In this document: positions 10,869-22,165 of the stretch, piece by piece
Layout of the letters: every line of letters begins with the position of its first letter
How positions within the stretch are numbered: the first letter of the stretch is position 1
Source of the DNA: Elmis aenea
Lineage: Eukaryota; Arthropoda; Insecta; Coleoptera; Elmidae
Reading direction: 5' to 3'
Length of the DNA stretch: 64,000 nucleotides
Assembly (NCBI GenBank): GCA_947652605.1
Contig: OX393577.1
Span: 1,798,868 to 1,862,867 of the forward strand
The notes under the pieces: generated by a model
Seen by the model: the letters and a program-made list of their open reading frames with translations, nothing else
Told to the model about the DNA's origin: nothing
The model's database searches: none
Program-made: the position numbers and the translations under genes

Positions 10869-13033
10869 TATAGATGACCAGTCCTGGATAGGAACCTAAA
10901 TTAGTAGAATATTAAAGCTTCAGTACCCACTTATGCTTTTTTAAAAAATTATATTTGGTAGTGATATTTAAAAACTGAAAATCGCGAAAACAGCAGTTCC
11001 GTTCGCGTACTTTTCGCTAATAAAAATTTAATTTTCCGGTCAAATATTACCAAAATTGACACCAAACAGCTTTGTTCTTAAACACGTTTTTCGATTTTAA
11101 ACTCGTCTTTGCGCGAAAGCTTGCCAATTCTGTTATTAAAAGTCGGACTAGATGCTCATGTAACACTAAATATTCATTTAGCCCTTATAATTTACGAGCC
11201 TTTACAGATTTGCTTTACCAGCTGAATTTTTGGTAATTTTCTCGATAAGAAAGGACAGTGGGCCATAATTTTTGGAATATTCCGCATTTTATATTTCTGA
11301 AAACCTTGCACCGCGGATGTAATAATATTGTGCTATTTCTAAAAAACTGGCCGATTGAACACCTGTTTGAATTATTTGATCAAGTCCCTTAGATAGGTGG
11401 CGCGCGCTACTGCGTCTCATCTGTCAAAAATACACACGCTGTTATCATCATAGTCAAATTGATTTACTCGTAATTATGGTTAATTTCGTGCAGAAACTAT
11501 GTTGTGATAGTAAAAATTACTCGCGGAGTGTTAAATTATCGGTAGGAAGTGTTTGCAAAAGTCGTGATTGTCCGAAAATCGAAATAACTCATTTACATAT
11601 AAGTTTTGCCATAATCAGCTGACGCCGAGCGTCGCAGCTGGAGCCGGCTTACAGCTTCCCGATCGCAGGAAAGCAACACTGACCACTAAATGCAGTGAAA
11701 TGACGTTGAATTTGTAATAATACTTAGGGCAATTGCGGAAATGATTAGACAAAAACAATTTTTAAAGTGTTTATGGTATTTTGAGCGTGTATTGTGTGTT
11801 TCGCAACAATTACCTGTGTTTTTTTCCCGGAAATGGCGTTGCCTCTGTTGATGTACCCTGAATATTTTGATGAAAGGTAGGTCAATTTTCAGTTAAAAAT
11901 TATTTTTAAAGTTTGAACTTGCATTTTTAAGCCGGTCCTGCAAAAAATACATATTATGCTGCGTTTAGCTAAAGAGGGTCTAATATTTAATATTATGTGT
12001 TGCATATTGGGTTTCAAAATACAAAACACTGTGATTTTTTCATGAAAATATATTTTTCTGTTTACCGCGTGTTTAAACCTAGATGGAACTGCACTGCTTT
12101 CCGATTTAAGTTGTTATTAGCAGCAAATTTAACGATATCATATTAAATGATGGTATGTAGAGACACCGCCGCGTTACTATTCAATTTACAGATAATAACT
12201 CAACAGTGTGGACTAGCAGTGCAGCCCACTGGACGGAATCGTTATAACCAATGTAGGCAGATAAACATCGGGCATACATACGTACGTCATATTAACTTTG
12301 CTACCTTGTATAGAAAGCCGAGAACGAGTTGCGTACAATGATTGCAAAAATGTTAAATAATAATCCCGCTCTATAACATTAATCTGAACGTGGATCTACA
12401 TATTACGTCGTGTCTCCGGCCTAATTAATGTCCGCGCCTGTGATTTATGCTATTCTTTCTTAGGTAATGCGAAGGAACGCCGCGACAACCGTACTTCGCG
12501 CCAAGATAATTTGCCCTTCTAAGGCAGAGGTAGATGAAAACACAGTTTCTACATCGATAATTATTAATCTAATTAACCCAAGCGTTCGTTTGTACTGCTC
12601 ACTCACTTTTACAGCATCCTTAATGTTGTAAATCAAGTTTCCAGAGTTTCTTTTAGAAAACTAGGAGAACATTACCTTGCACAATAAATATGACCTACCT
12701 ACTAAATTTTTCACTTATCGACGTAAAATTTTGCGATGCTGTAAATTGCAAATATTACTTCACACCTTCATTTACATGGGTGACTAAAAATATTACAGTT
12801 TGTATTTTATTACAATGTATTTCGGCATACGTTGCGTACTGATCTAGCAATTTAAAAAAAATAAATAGAAAAGGTAGAAAAATACATGCATTTTGGTTTA
12901 TTTCACAATACTTTGATTTTGCAATTTTAACATTTAATTATTTTTGCAAGAACTTCAGGGAATTGTAACAAAATTGTTCTGGTTCTTCATTTTCTAAATC
13001 GGTTCCTCTTGTACCTTTCGGTGTCGAGGTATG
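10869..13033. other. Unannotated stretch with a GC-richer island at 11390-11690
   Basis: No gene identified. The island includes AGGTGGCGC at 11395-11403 (CTCF-like core) and an imperfect inverted repeat with two CAGCTG E-boxes around 11618-11643. The short opening at 12147-12341 is not recognisable as coding. Confidence 0.35.
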
Positions 13034-13440
13034 CTATTTCTGTATTAAGTTTCTCCACTCCTGCCTATCGTTAGCTATTGTGGCACATCTCTCCAGCTGA
13101 CTCCTTTTTCTTCTAGTCTCTGCCTCACTTCTTTTTCCCATTTCATTCTTGGTCTTCCTCTAATTCTTTTACCCTCCATCTTCATTTTCCATCCTATTTT
13201 CGCGTATCTACTTTCTAACATGCGTAGTAGATGTCCAAGCCATCTTAATTGGTTCGTCTCCATTTTTCTCTTAAAATCTGTTACTCCTAGGTTTTTTCGA
13301 ATTTTTTCGTTACTGATTTCATCGATCAGTCTACATCCCTCTATTCTTCTCAGATATCTCATTTCCTGTGCTGGTATTCTTTGTTTTTTGCGTGTCAGTG
13401 TCCAAGTTTCTGTAAGAACTAAATTCAGGGCATTGTAAAA
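13034..13440 (-). pseudogene. RTE-like non-LTR retrotransposon, C-terminal ORF segment
   Basis: The minus-strand frame encodes ETWTLTRKKQRIPAQEMRYL, then RRIEG, ISNEKIRKNLGV, TNQLRWLGHLLRM, and RGRPRMKWEKEV followed by WRDV. This is the conserved tail of insect endonuclease/reverse-transcriptase polyproteins. The frame is open for over 110 codons. It hits a stop at 13075 only because of a one-base shift near 13080; in the neighbouring frame it continues as ATIANDRQEWRNLIQK to a stop at 13036-13034. The RT core upstream (to the right of 13440) is missing, so the insertion is 5'-truncated. This copy is better preserved than the one at 1-295. Confidence 0.8.
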
Positions 13441-13964
13441 AATTTTAGTTACCGTAAAATCGAATCTGTTGCTTTCTCTTAATCAAGATCTTCTGTTTCA
13501 ATTGAAACAATTCAGAGCTAGATATGTTGGATAAAAATTAAGAAGTATTAAATTTTAAATATGCACAATTATTATCATATTGCAAACACGTGGTCAAGTT
13601 AAATGTCGTCTCCGACAGATGACCGTACAAATTAAATTATAATTCTTTCTTTGAAACGATATAAAGTCTCGTCTTTTTTATTTATTTTTTAAATCGTGGA
13701 TTGTTTATTACTTTTCATTACTTTTTGTTTCATATTTTTTTGTCAAAGGCTACTTTGATGGGTCTGCTGTTTGTGTATATCACAATAAGGTTTTTTGCAA
13801 GAGGAAATCAAATTATATAGGTAGCTTGCAATAACAGTAAAAATCTAGGGTTTTTAAATGATGCATTGCAAAATAGAGATATATAATTCCCTTATTACCC
13901 ATAGGGTGTAAGGGTGGACTTTTTCCATGCATCTAAAATTATTTCTTTATAAAAAATTTCCATT
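13441..13964. other. AT-rich, nothing recognised
   Basis: No frame, repeat or element end seen. Confidence 0.4.
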
Positions 13965-14400
13965 TTTTTCTATTCTGTGCTAGATTCTTTGCTTCTACCT
14001 ACCTCTTTTTCTTTTACTTGGCATTTTACTTTCCCATATTCTCTTAATTGGTATTGGTATTGTGCTTTCCAATCTTTGTGTTCCTACCAACCAAGTTGTC
14101 TTTGTTCTATGAATTCTCCTTTGGATTCTATCTTTAATTCTTTTCGTTTTTGTACATTTTTAATTTTATCTTTTTTTGTTACTCGTTTCACCCTATTCTT
14201 AAGTATTTCATCTCCGCTGCTCTAATTTTACTCTTGTTTTTTTTTTGATAACACCCATATGTGAGAATTGGTCTGTAGATTGATTTATATACTCATTTTT
14301 GTTTCTTTTAAGTTTTCTCTTTTGTTTATGAGTCCTTTACTCAGTGCATAATATACTCTATTAGCCTTTTGTATTCTATTATTCAGTTCAATATCTTGTT
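13965..14400 (-). pseudogene. RTE-like non-LTR retrotransposon, thumb region relic
   Basis: The minus strand reads DIELNNRIQKANRVYYALSK, then GLINKRE. After a frame change near 14300 it reads YKSIYRPILTYGC. These are the conserved phrases just downstream of the RT palm in RTE-like elements. Further downstream the frame is broken by several stops and only lysine-rich remnants can be followed. The frameshift and stops make it a pseudogene. Confidence 0.7.
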
Positions 14401-16440
14401 TACCTTTACAGAAATTTAAAACAATGAATAATAAAATTTTATAAATTGAGTAGAATTACAATAACTTTAACAAACGGTTTTTATCTGCACATTATTTTTT
14501 ATGTAAAACAACGATCGCATTTTATCTTTTTAAATACAACGATTTTGTGAAAAAAAATATTTTTAATTGATTATTCTCAAAATATTTCTCATAGGTAAAG
14601 GATTATTTTTTAATCCACTATCGGGTTTAAAATTAAATTCTCCATCAGAATCAATAATAAAAAGTATACTACGTAATTTCAAAAAAAAAGTAGAATATCG
14701 CCAGCCTGACATACTGCTCGTAGAAAAACCATTATAGAAAATGTTCGTATTAATGATATTTCATTGACAAAAAACGCATAGTTGTTAGGTATTTAAATAA
14801 AGTAATATTAAAAGGTGTTTACAATAGCTGCCGTATTTACATATCATTCCTTCATGTTAACAATCCAATGTACAGACCAATTTGGTATTTACTATTGTAC
14901 GCAGTTTTACATCGGAATCTCCTTGGGATTTCGATATTGCCAAAGCTGACCGTAGCCTATATCCGAATACCGAAATTCCAAATCCGTTTTAGGAATGCTT
15001 TATAAGAGCACAATTTGTTTTAAAATGTTTTTTTTTTTGTCACGAAATGCAATATTTACCACAGAATAACGCGCCAACGCACGTTTTCATTGAGAACATG
15101 CGAATTTTATTCAAAGACAAACGAAAACGAAAGGAAATTCCGATGATTTCCAACAATACGAGTAGTTGGAAATTGTAAAAGGGTCAGAATATCGTAAATG
15201 AAAAACCTACATTCCTAAACTGTTACTTCCTAGTCTAAAAAATTCTTATCTAATAGTTTACGTCTCTTTTTATGGCGGTTTGTGGTTCCTGCACAGCTGT
15301 GGACGAAATATATCGTCGGTTGAATGACAAAAAAGTTATTTTTAGATGAAATAATGAAACACAGAAGTAATTACATTTCTTCATATAAAAATATCGAGGT
15401 TAACCACCCAGTTTTTTAATCTCTGTTATTGATCTCTTGTCGGTTTATTTAAGGCGACTAATGTGCGCTTTCTAAGGTGTGCATGCAATTAAAAACAGGC
15501 TTTGTATTGACTGTACTAATCAGAAAACTAGAGTAAAGAAAGATTTAACCACGCCCCACGGATTTCAATTGTCCAATGGCGAGAAACGTTATACAGTTTA
15601 TTTTAGATGCAGTAAAAGAAAACTAAGGAACTATTACATTTATACTTGAAATAAACAACGAGCGTAGTCGACTTGGATAATCACGACTAAGTCGATAAGA
15701 ATAAACGCAACAAAAGGAAAGAGAGTGACTTTTGTTTTGGATTTGCATTTAATACACAATCATCCAAATTTGCTCCAAATTAATCGACTTCGTAGCTCAT
15801 AATATAGGCGTCTTCTAAAGTTCTCAATATTTACGTTGAAGTACGAACTTGGACCACTCTCTCTACATTTTACTTCCTTCGTTGAAGGAAATAGGCATTT
15901 AACAAATGAAATCAATTTATAATAATGCATATTGTTTAGCAAAACATTTTTAAAGCATTACTCGGTTGTAATTGCATAACATGCGGTACGCTAAAGTATC
16001 ACTGTGGTATACTGTACTGTTATTACCAACTTTACAAAGACCATAGTTTATGGTTCAAACTTTATTATATGTAAATGAAAAGTAATACTTTGCGGTATAT
16101 GCCGATGGCTTTCAAGCGTATAATTACCAAGTTTGTACGAATATTTAACAACATTTATTGCATTACTTATTAAACCTTAAGGTCGAAGTATAAATTTTGT
16201 TGTCTGCGTTTGACGGCAAAGGAGTGTATCCGTCGATTTTGATATTTACGTAAATGTTATCATGTCAGCAGCATACAAATGCCAGTGACAATTTTATCGA
16301 GAATATTACTGAATCCGTTTTACTTACCTCAGATCAACTATCGACGATGCAAATAATGATATTAATATGTGCATAATTAAATCTAGTCTATTATCATGCA
16401 ATTTTGTTAGGATTACAACAAAATGATTTTTATATATATA
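14401..16440. other. AT-rich stretch, nothing recognised
   Basis: Two kilobases without a convincing frame. The 60-codon minus-strand opening at 15760-15942 is not recognisable. No inverted-repeat or tandem structure stood out. Confidence 0.4.
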
Positions 16441-16446
16441 AATAAC

Positions 16447-17590
16447 CTATTTTGCAGGTTGTTTAGGCCCAGAGCTTGGTAATATTCTTCCACACTCTTC
16501 TCTCTTTCGCTTTCTTCCTTCCACAGCTTCTCTCCATCTTTTTCTGGGTCTTCCTCTTTTTTTCTTGTATGTAGGTTCCTTCCACGCTATCTCTTTTATT
16601 ATCCTGCTGTCCTCCCTTCTCTCAATATCTCCTAGCCGTTGTATTCTTCTGACATTTAATACTTTGTCTATAGTCGCTTCTTTGAAAATTGTATATACCT
16701 CCTCCTTCGTTCTTCTTATACATCCCTCATCTATTCTCTTCCCTCCCACTATTCTCCTAAGTATCTTACTTTCCGATCTTCTTAGGACTTCCTTTGCATT
16801 TTTGTTCAGTGCCCAGGTCTCACACCCATAGATCGCTGTAGGTCTTGGTATTGTTTTATACAAACGTAGTTTGGTGCTCCTAGATAACTGTACTGCTCTT
16901 ATTAGGTTATTTAAAGCTCCTGCACTTTTGTTGGCTTTCAGTATTCTTATGTTTCTGTCTTTTTCTTCTTTCATTCTGGTTGTGAGTAGTGTCCCTGAGT
17001 ACACACATTCATTTACTTCCTCAAATTCCCCTACCACTAGCCTGTCTTCAATTGTTTTTTGTCCTATTCTCATTAGCTTGGTCTTATCTTCGTTTATCCT
17101 TAATCCCATTTTTGTGCTACTTCTGCCATTTTGCTTGTGATCTCTCCTAGTTCTTTCAAGGTTCTTACCAGTATATCTACATCATCGGCGTACCTTATGA
17201 GTTGGTGACTTTTGTTTATTATTGTTCCCTCTCTGTTCAGTCTTCCGTCTCTTCCTATTTTTTCCAGAACTACGTTGAATATGAGGGCTGATAATGGGCC
17301 TCCCTGGCTGAGCCCCGTTCCTATCTCAAATTCTTCCGTTATTTCTCCCTTGATCTGAATCCTGCTTGATGTCCCTTCCAATGTCATTTTAGCAATCTGA
17401 TTAGTTTGGCTGGTATCTTGAACCCTTTCAGCATTTGAAGCCTTCTGGGACTATTTACTATTTTCTGAAGTCGACGAACAGTACTGCAAGTGAAATGTTG
17501 TGCTCATAACATGTTGTTGCTATTTCCTTCATTGTGAATAGTCGGTCCGTGTTACTTCTTCCTATTCTAAATCATCCCTGGTGTTCTCCA
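16447..17590 (-). pseudogene. RTE-like reverse transcriptase, 3' half of ORF
   Basis: This is the longest RTE-like relic. On the minus strand it begins at about 17585 with RT phrases (QG*FRIGRSNTDRLFTMKEI, then LAVLFVDFRK). It continues through GLSQGGPLSALIFNVVLE and the catalytic RYADDVDIL (YADD codons at about 17192-17181). It then runs through MGLRINEDKTKLM, YGCETWAL, LRRIVGGKRID and RGRPRKRWREAVEGRKRKR to a stop at 16447. The frame is broken by TGA at the FRIG block, by stops just after DFRK, and by a one-base shift at about 17105 between AEVAQKW and GLRINEDK. The last 220 codons are open. It copied element RNA into target DNA when alive; this copy is inactive. Confidence 0.85.
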
Positions 17591-19104
17591 ATCTGTGGGT
17601 AAATGATTATTTCCATTCTCCTTTTTATCAGTGTTAATTTATTTTTGTAACGTGTTACAGAAATGTTTACTTTGTATACTAGAAGTTGGTCGGCTTCGCC
17701 ACAAGCTAATTTATAATTTGCACCCAGGGCCGTACAAAGAAGGGGGGGGGGGTGATTTGCACCGGAGCCTTTAGCTTCAAGAAGCTCGGATATTCTATTG
17801 AAATTACTAAGAAAAATGTACAAAGGATTTCGATGAAGCAAAACACATTTGCGCTACTACAGATGGTGGTTAAAGTTTACACATATAGGGGCGTAAATTT
17901 AAAAAGTTTGACAGCACCTTTAATTACATCGAATTTGCCGCAAGACTCTGTAGAATATAACGACCTGATACCTAAATTCGTTTTCGGTTTTTCTTTTTAG
18001 GTCCAATTCAATAAATAAAATTTACGAACCTGAAAATTAATAATTTAGTTAACGCCCCTCGGATGCAAAGTATGTATGTTTATGTACGTTACTAGTTGCA
18101 TTAGTAATTACTTAAAGGTGCTGTCAAAATATTCCCGGAAAAATCACGATAATAAAAAATGTCAAAACCGCAACAACTTTTAAACACGGTGTAATAAAAT
18201 AACGCCAGAACATCGCAAACTAGCCTTGTAAGTTACGATGTGCACCACTCTAGACAGAGGCGCTAAAGTAGTCCTTACGACGCCTCTTCTTAAGCAGCTG
18301 CCGGCTCGGGTGTAATAACATAGCTCGTAAAATTAACCTTGTACTGCACAATGCAATGCTTGAAAACGCATAAAAGTCTACATAAATAGTCTCGGATATC
18401 CAGGTGTAGGTCCACCTCCGAGATGGTGATGTTATTGCTTATTGGCATTCGTAATTACCGGCGGAATTAACGGCACCGTGTGGGTTGCTGTCAAACGAGA
18501 TACCACAGGCCATTTTGTTCTTCATTGTGAGGTGTTTTTGCGAAATGGATGGGTTAAAAGGTCATACCGTATTGTTATTCACTACTGCTTATGCTTATAC
18601 TCATGCTACAGCTCATTATACGTACATCACAAATAATAAACATCGTCAATAAATACAATTTAAACCACAAAACAGAACGAATGTTACTTTGCTTCCATCA
18701 AAGTTCGATCTACCAAGAAGAAAAATGTTTTTTGAACATAGTTTTATAGGACTTTTATATAACCACTTAAAAGCATCATATTACCGAACAGAAAAGTATA
18801 CGAGGTGCCATGCATGGAAGTCTCATCAATGGTAAGAGACACAAATTTTGATCAAATTCAAAAACTTATGCAGCATATCTACAACTACCACTAAGAACCG
18901 TTCAATTTTTACGTACTTTCTATGAAATAAATTAAAAACGAAATATTATCTTATCTGAGGTGTTTCAATATAAGCTCATTTTAAAAATAAAATATACAAG
19001 TTTAGATAAAAAATCACTTTTATGCCTAAACAAACTTTGGAAGAATATCTAGACCAGTTTCAAGAATCTTCTCTTTGCCTGACCTTATTAAAAATTAACT
19101 AGAT
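17591..19104. other. No recognised gene; hAT-like terminus at about 17728
   Basis: CAGGGCCGTACAAAG at about 17728 followed by a run of G resembles a hAT terminal repeat and matches CAGGGCCGT at the inverted end near 50371. No partner end or 8-bp duplication was located. The remainder is unrecognised; the region at 18210-18320 is somewhat GC-richer. Confidence 0.35.
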
Positions 19105-20437
19105 CATCGGTTTTGAACCAGTTTCCATCAATGTACCCCTTGGCCTAGCTGTGAAGCGTCAGTCATGTCCCTCTTGGCCTCTTGCCAATTGGTCCCTTTC
19201 AAAATAACTTTATTTATGCATAAAACATACAGTATCAAAAATATTTGGTGCGAAAATTGTTGGTTCTTGCTTTCCACCAATAAATTTTTCGGGCATTGTG
19301 TTTGACACATACCCCCTATAGAAGTTTCACCTCCCCCTTGAAGGTCCATGGACTCCTGGTATGGAAGACCTCTCTTACGGTATTAATATTAACATCCACA
19401 TACGCTGTATACATTGCAAAAGAGGTACCGACGCTTGGGCGTCTTTTGCTAAAATTGCCAAAAACGGCTATGACTATGTTAGCTTAACATGCCCAGGCTA
19501 TTTTAGGAGGACGACTTTAATACTTCTCTAGTTTTTGTATCTTATACGGGGTGTTGTTTTACTGTGTTAATGTTATAATGCATATATGTGGTATATATTG
19601 CAAAAGAAGTACCGACGCTTGGGCGTCTTTTGCTAAAATTGCCAAAAATGGCTTCGACTATGTTAGCTTAACATACCCAGGCTATTTTAGGAGGACGACT
19701 TTAATACTTCTCTAGTTTTTGTATCTTATACGGGGTGTTGTTTTACTGTGTTAATGTTATAATGCATATATGTGGTATATATTGCAAAAGAAGTACCGAC
19801 GCTTGGGCGTCTTTTGCTAAAATTGCCAAAAATGGCTTCGACTATGTTAGCTTAACATACCCAGGCTATTTTAGGAGGACGACTTTAATACTTCTCTAGT
19901 TTTTGTATCTTATACGGGGTGTTGTTTTACTGTGTTAATGTTATAATGCATATATGTGGTATATATTGCAAAAGAAGTACCGACGCTTGGGCGTCTTTTG
20001 CTAAAATTGCCAAAAACGGCTATGACTATGTTAGCTTAACATGCCCAGGCTATTTTAGGAGGACGACTTTAATACTTCTCTAGTTTTTGTATCTTATACG
20101 GGGTGTTGTTTTACTGTGTTAATGTTATAATGCATATATGTGGTATATATTGCAAAAGAAGTACCGACGCTTGGGCGTCTTTTGCTAAAATTGCCAAAAA
20201 CGGCTATGACTATGTTAGCTAAACATGCCCAGGTAATTTTAGAACCATGGCTTTAATAATTTTCTAGTTATTGTATTTTGTACGGGGTGTTGTCTTTTGG
20301 TATTAAGGTTAACATCCATTTTCGAGGTATATGTTGCAAAAGAGGTACCGATGCTTGGGCGTCTTTTGTTAAAATTGACAAAAACTGCTTTGACTTTGTT
20401 AGCTAAACATGCCCAGGCAATTTTAGAACCAACACTG
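19105..20437 (+). mobile_element. Dispersed element with internal 184-bp tandem array (copy A)
   Basis: The left end CGGTTTTGAACCAGTTTCC and about 270 bp of unique-looking flank recur, inverted, at 25201-25599 and 53630-54090. In those copies the end reads CAGCGGTTCTGAACC (copy B), which resembles hAT termini. After the flank come about six 184-bp units, then AGAACCAACACTG, which may be the other end. No protein frame. The family is non-autonomous. Assignment to hAT rests on the terminal motif only, because no matching 8-bp target duplication was found. Confidence 0.7.
19378..20434 (+). repeat. 184-bp tandem repeat, about 5.7 units
   Basis: The phrase ACCGACGCTTGGGCGTC begins at 19427, 19611, 19795, 19979 and 20163, with the variant ACCGATGC at 20347: a constant 184-bp period. 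Each unit contains the hairpin GACGC-TTGG-GCGTC, TACGGGGTGTTG and TTAGCTTAACAT (TTAGCTAAACAT in the last two units). Units 2 and 3 share AATGGCTTCGAC, and units 1, 4 and 5 share ACGGCTATGAC. Unit 6 is more diverged and its leader resembles the leader of unit 1. Confidence 0.95.
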
Positions 20438-21867
20438 AAAATTAATGAAAGTTCATGCATTTTGTAAATTGCAAGGTATAAATTTGTGATTTCTAATTTC
20501 ACTACTTCATGTGTATTTTATTTTATTTATTATTATAATATAGATTAATTATTATTACTAGAACTAAAACCAACCACTATTTTTGCGCCCGTTTCTGATA
20601 CAAACATTAATATATTTAATATTGTCGGAATTATAGTGATCGTTGGAAACACCTAAATATACATAAATTAGATCCTATTCATTAACTTTAATTTGTTAGT
20701 TAAAAACACTAAAATAATTCTGAAAAAAATAATTCAATTGCGGATAACACGACTGAAAAACATTACATTTTATCCACTCCAACGAATGTTACAGTTGGAT
20801 GAATAAAAGCCCATTCTGGCATTAATTGATCACAATAGGAGACAGGTTGACAAAATTGCCATTAAAAACAAACACAAAAAACTAAGTCCTAGACAGACAT
20901 TAACGAAACGAGCGTCGGTTTGTAAATACCGACAAACTTATACGTAATTATTTACTTAAGACTGTATGATACGATGCTAAATTATGCACATAATTCTGTG
21001 AGATGGCTTATTAGTTTTCTAAACTAATGTAAAGAGGATTAATCTATAAATTCTGTGGCACTGTGCATCACTTTTGTGTTAAACGAAACTGCTTCCACAA
21101 TCAATTTATAATTATTAGTTTAGAGCAATTCGCACGTAATATTAAACTTAAAAACCTTATAGAATATTTTATAGAACCTTTTTATGAACTGATTTTAAGA
21201 AAAAATGAGGGTCTATTACCCTCTTTATTAACTAATTTAAATGTGTGGAAAGTTAATTAAGTATAAAATATAAAAATAGATTGAAAGCACAATAGGTCAC
21301 ATATGTGCAATATTAAATCGTGTAACTATAATACTAGTCGCTTTTCCGAGTAGTCATCATTATATTAAGAAGCTCCTGCGGTAGTAGGCTTTGCACGTAC
21401 GAGCTGTCTGTACATGTCACGAAGATTCAGGATTGACACAAATACAATTGCAGTTTAAAATTAGCTTTCATATTTAGATATGAACTATTTTCATGTAGTT
21501 ATATCAACCGCACAGAATACATTAACGGCACACAGAAAATACGAGTTTAAGTATTGTTGTACACTAATCGCATATGTTTATGTACAATATTTAGTTAGCA
21601 CCTTTGAAATATTTATTTAAAAAGTGAAAGTAAAAAGAACTTTTTTTGAAAAAAAAATCTTCAATTATGATTGAAATATGTCGTCTGTCTATAAGTACTT
21701 GCAGTTTCAAATAAAATTAACAATTTGAGAATAAGTAACCTTTATGAGTAACCAAAGAGCAACATCCAAATAAACATTTTGAAACCATTTTATTAGCAAA
21801 CAGAAAAACAAAATGTGTAAAAAGACGAATGCACCTTTTATACATTTTGTGTGCAAATATATATTTT
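20438..21867. other. AT-rich, nothing recognised
   Basis: No convincing frame or element. The opening at 21063-21260 has no recognisable content. Confidence 0.4.
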
Positions 21868-22165
21868 TTTATTTAGTCATGAGTCCTTCTACTGTTAGGT
21901 GTAGGACTGTTGAGCTGTGTTGTGATGACGTTTTTCCATGTTTTTTTTGTCTTGTGCTAGCCTATTTATGTCTTTCCATTTGTCATTTGATGTTTCTATC
22001 TGTTCCTGTTTTTTAACTTCGTCTTGTCAGGTTTTTCTAGGTCTACCTCTTCTGTTTTTCCCTGTGATCTTGCCTCATAGGCTTTTCTGGTTGCCTTTCT
22101 TCTTTCATCCTATAAATGTGACCCAACCATCCCAGCTGCCTTTCTTGTATTTTTGTTTCAACTAA
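21868..22165 (-). pseudogene. Non-LTR ORF tail fragment (RTE-like)
   Basis: The minus strand encodes TKIQERQLGWLGHIYRM, then after a frame change RRGRPRKT*QDEVKK, then DKWKDINRLAQD. WLGHIYRM and GRPRKT are the conserved tail motifs shared with the copies at 7.4, 13.0, 16.4 and 38.7 kb. A TGA replaces the usual Trp after RPRKT, and at least one frameshift is present. Confidence 0.65.

Noticed and set aside
16565..17140. Two plus-strand serine/leucine-rich openings
   Set aside because: Both are shadows of the minus-strand reverse transcriptase at 16447-17590.
19105..20437. Interpretation of the 184-bp array as a centromeric satellite or a Helitron with central repeats
   Set aside because: Only six units are present, inside an element with hAT-like termini; no CTRR end with a terminal hairpin was found.
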